Below are positions 5,781 to 7,167 of a DNA stretch of 7,167 nt, one piece after another. The stretch spans positions 1 to 7,167 of the forward strand of contig CALFPN010000169.1 of the NCBI GenBank assembly GCA_937919015.1, read 5' to 3'. Position 1 is the first letter of the stretch, and the number at the start of each line of letters is the position of its first letter. This stretch comes from an uncultured Clostridia bacterium (GTDB lineage Bacteria > Bacillota > Clostridia > Lachnospirales > Anaerotignaceae). The notes below the pieces were generated by a model, which worked only from the letters and a program-made list of their open reading frames with translations, did not search any database and was not told where the DNA came from. A program made the position numbers and the translations under genes.

Positions 5781-5832
5781 AAAAAAAGGACAAAATGCAG
5801 TGCAGAGAAAATCCCCCTCCCATTTTGTCCTT
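5781..5832 (-). terminator. Rho-independent terminator after the membrane protein gene
   Basis: AAGGACAAAATG (5786-5797) and CATTTTGTCCTT (5821-5832) are perfect 12-bp complements enclosing a 23-nt loop. On the minus strand seven T follow (complement of 5781-5787, the first two in the stem). It begins 8 nt after the stop codon of the membrane protein gene and separates the thrC pair from tal-tkt. Confidence 0.85.
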
Positions 5833-5840
5833 CTTATGAT

Positions 5841-6824
5841 TTACTCGATCGTCAGTCTTTCGTGATCATCCATCTCAAATGCTTCAGATTCATAGCCATC
5901 GCCCTGTTTCCACCGACCCGTTTCTGCCAGATAGGAATAGCAGAGGCCATTGTTGTCTTCCCCTTTGAAGATGAATGCAATCTTTTTGCCGTTTTTCAGT
6001 TTCAGTTTGTTTTCCCCCGAGAAATCTGCCCTATAGGATTTGACATATTCATCCTGAGAAAACAGGATCGCAGGAATAGTCTTTTTCAGCTTTCCGTCAA
6101 TATACACTTCTACCTTGGTATCCTTCAGGCGGAAGGATGTGCCTTTGTCCCGCTGCAGAAGCCATTCCGGCGTCATCGCCTCTACAAAAATATCTCCATC
6201 AAAAACAACAAAGTCTCCATTGGCCTGCCAGCTGACAGAGCCGCCCCAGTTTCCGTTAAAGGCGGGCAAAACAGAACCTTCCACATCCACGCTGCCCACA
6301 GAACGGATATATTCCGTATTTCCTTTGCGCATATGGGCAGACGCAGATACCACGCCACAGAAAGGCACTTCCATTTCCGTCTCGAATACACGATCATTAC
6401 CTACAGTTGCCGGCATCTCCACCGCTTCCCCATCATCACAGGAAACCATGAATTTCATGGTCATGCCATCCACATATTCCTTGGGTGCCGCCGTCATGCG
6501 GACAGTGGCCGTTCTCGCCTTTACATCCACATCCATGATCTCCATGCTGCTTTCCCGAATGGGGTTGTTGGCATCTTCAATCCCCTGCTCAATATTACGG
6601 GGGATGCTGTTGACGGTATTACTGATATGGTTTTCTGCAGAATAAACCGCATTGGACACATGATTCTGCACCTGCTGAATCCTTTCTTTGATGCTCAGGC
6701 TCTGGAAGAAAACAAAAAGCAGCAGGATCATCAAACATATGTAAAATTCTCTGCGGGTCACATACTTCTTTTCCTTCGGTTTCTTTTCCTGTTCTTCTTC
6801 TGTTCTAAGTTCCCGTTCTTCCAT
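5841..6824 (-). CDS. Single-pass membrane protein of unknown function with extracytoplasmic domain
   Basis: I do not recognise this 327-residue protein. A charged N-terminus rich in Glu and Lys (1-26) precedes one hydrophobic segment, residues 27-44 (FYICLMILLLFVFFQSLS). Basic residues before it (KEKKYVTRRE) predict the N-terminus inside and the rest outside. Residues 45-85 are heptad-like with Val/Ile spacing (IQQVQNHVSNAV, NHISNTVNSI), suggesting a coiled-coil stalk. Residues 95-327 are rich in alternating strand-like segments (TATVRMTA, KVEVYIDGKLKKTI), consistent with one or two beta-sandwich domains. No catalytic motif is evident, and the three outer Cys (129, 156, 295) are scattered. 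The start is the second of two nearby ATGs: AGGAGG (6832-6837) lies 7 nt upstream of it but only 1 nt from the first. It follows thrC by 24 nt and ends at a terminator. Confidence 0.8.
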   Translation of the reverse strand: MEERELRTEEEQEKKPKEKKYVTRREFYICLMILLLFVFFQSLSIKERIQQVQNHVSNAVYSAENHISNTVNSIPRNIEQGIEDANNPIRESSMEIMDVDVKARTATVRMTAAPKEYVDGMTMKFMVSCDDGEAVEMPATVGNDRVFETEMEVPFCGVVSASAHMRKGNTEYIRSVGSVDVEGSVLPAFNGNWGGSVSWQANGDFVVFDGDIFVEAMTPEWLLQRDKGTSFRLKDTKVEVYIDGKLKKTIPAILFSQDEYVKSYRADFSGENKLKLKNGKKIAFIFKGEDNNGLCYSYLAETGRWKQGDGYESEAFEMDDHERLTIE

Positions 6825-6831
6825 AGGCATT

Positions 6832-6837
6832 CCTCCT
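6832..6837 (-). promoter_or_regulatory. Ribosome binding site that decides the start of the membrane protein
   Basis: AGGAGG is 7 nt before the ATG at 6822-6824 but leaves only 1 nt before the ATG at 6828-6830. Translation should therefore begin MEEREL rather than MPMEEREL. Confidence 0.75.
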
Positions 6838-6848
6838 TTCAGAGAAAG

Positions 6849-7167
6849 TCATTTCAGCCAGTTCTTCACAACATCCTTGATTTCTGTCTTTTCACATACA
6901 TTTTTGTGCAGGATGGGTCTGTGTTCCAGACCTACAATGGGCGCAGGCACGGCAACGCCGCTTACCCTTTCCAGATCTGCCTGCAGTGCGAAAGCATCGC
7001 CGTTAGCATATTTTGCATCCAGAGCAGTCATAACGTCCTTTGTGAATTTATAAGGAGATGCCGTGGAAACAATGACCATAGGTCTATTGTCTCCGGATTC
7101 TGCTTTATATTTCTGATATGCCGCATAGGCTACCGCTGTATGGGTATCCATCACATAGCCTGTTTCT
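6849..7167 (-). CDS. thrC: Threonine synthase, C-terminal part (5' end beyond window)
   Basis: The last 105 codons plus stop of a pyridoxal-phosphate enzyme that converts O-phosphohomoserine to threonine. The frame is open to the right edge, and the upstream residues ETGYVMDTHTAVAY match the family's conserved Gly-Tyr-x-Met-Asp-x-His-Thr-Ala region. VSTASPYKF, typical of threonine synthase C-termini, and a closing helical segment (KTEIKDVVKNWLK) follow. The catalytic lysine and the PLP-binding core lie outside the window. An apparent GTG start at 7154 inside this stretch is not a real start, because homology continues through it. The gene ends with TGA 24 nt before the membrane protein start, so the two are probably cotranscribed. 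Confidence 0.88.
   Translation of the reverse strand, partial: ETGYVMDTHTAVAYAAYQKYKAESGDNRPMVIVSTASPYKFTKDVMTALDAKYANGDAFALQADLERVSGVAVPAPIVGLEHRPILHKNVCEKTEIKDVVKNWLK

Noticed and set aside
5648..5839. 63-codon plus-strand frame in the tal upstream region
   Set aside because: TTG start without a ribosome binding site, and it runs through a terminator hairpin of the opposite strand.
6849..7154. Separate 101-codon gene starting at 7154
   Set aside because: The frame stays open to the window edge and the residues upstream of the GTG continue the threonine synthase match, so it is the end of a longer gene.

Overview
The window looks like chromosomal DNA from an anaerobic, low-to-mid GC Firmicute of the class Clostridia, plausibly the Lachnospirales. 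The grounds are strong AGGAGG-type ribosome binding sites before every gene, a butyryl-CoA-dehydrogenase-like acyl-CoA dehydrogenase next to an iron-type alcohol dehydrogenase, a short TalC-type transaldolase paired with a full-length transketolase, and GC-rich palindromic intergenic repeats. The taxonomic placement is inference. All seven convincing protein genes lie on the minus strand, so transcription runs from high to low coordinates. The long plus-strand open frames are antisense shadows.

In transcription order, the 3' end of threonine synthase (thrC, cut by the right edge) is followed after 24 nt by an unrecognised single-pass membrane protein, and this pair ends at a strong terminator (5781-5832). 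Next comes a non-oxidative pentose-phosphate operon: transaldolase (4965-5612), then transketolase (2957-4936) 28 nt later. It closes with a GC-rich double-hairpin repeat and an intrinsic terminator. A short gap leads to an RNA 2',3'-cyclic phosphodiesterase gene (thpR/ligT) with a GTG start and its own terminator (2242-2282). The last part holds a glycerol-dehydrogenase-like alcohol dehydrogenase (832-1920) and the N-terminal 195 codons of an acyl-CoA dehydrogenase (1-587, cut by the left edge).

The most interesting non-coding segment is 1921-2241, upstream of the alcohol dehydrogenase. It has a near-consensus promoter (TTGAAA, 17 nt, TATACT) whose spacer is filled by a perfect 16-bp palindrome. 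A 14/16 copy of that palindrome lies 166 bp upstream, and three GGGGAAAAGTGGAC-like repeats lie between the two. The untranslated leader is about 115 nt long and contains two hairpins and a 13-codon mini-ORF. The mini-ORF has its own Shine-Dalgarno, and its ATG is the 3-nt loop of a perfect hairpin. This suggests layered control of the dehydrogenase: an operator plus possible leader translation control.

The rest is ordinary central metabolism: threonine synthesis, sugar-phosphate interconversion, and alcohol/acyl-CoA redox reactions of fermentation. I see no mobile element, CRISPR array, RNA gene, phage gene or defence system.
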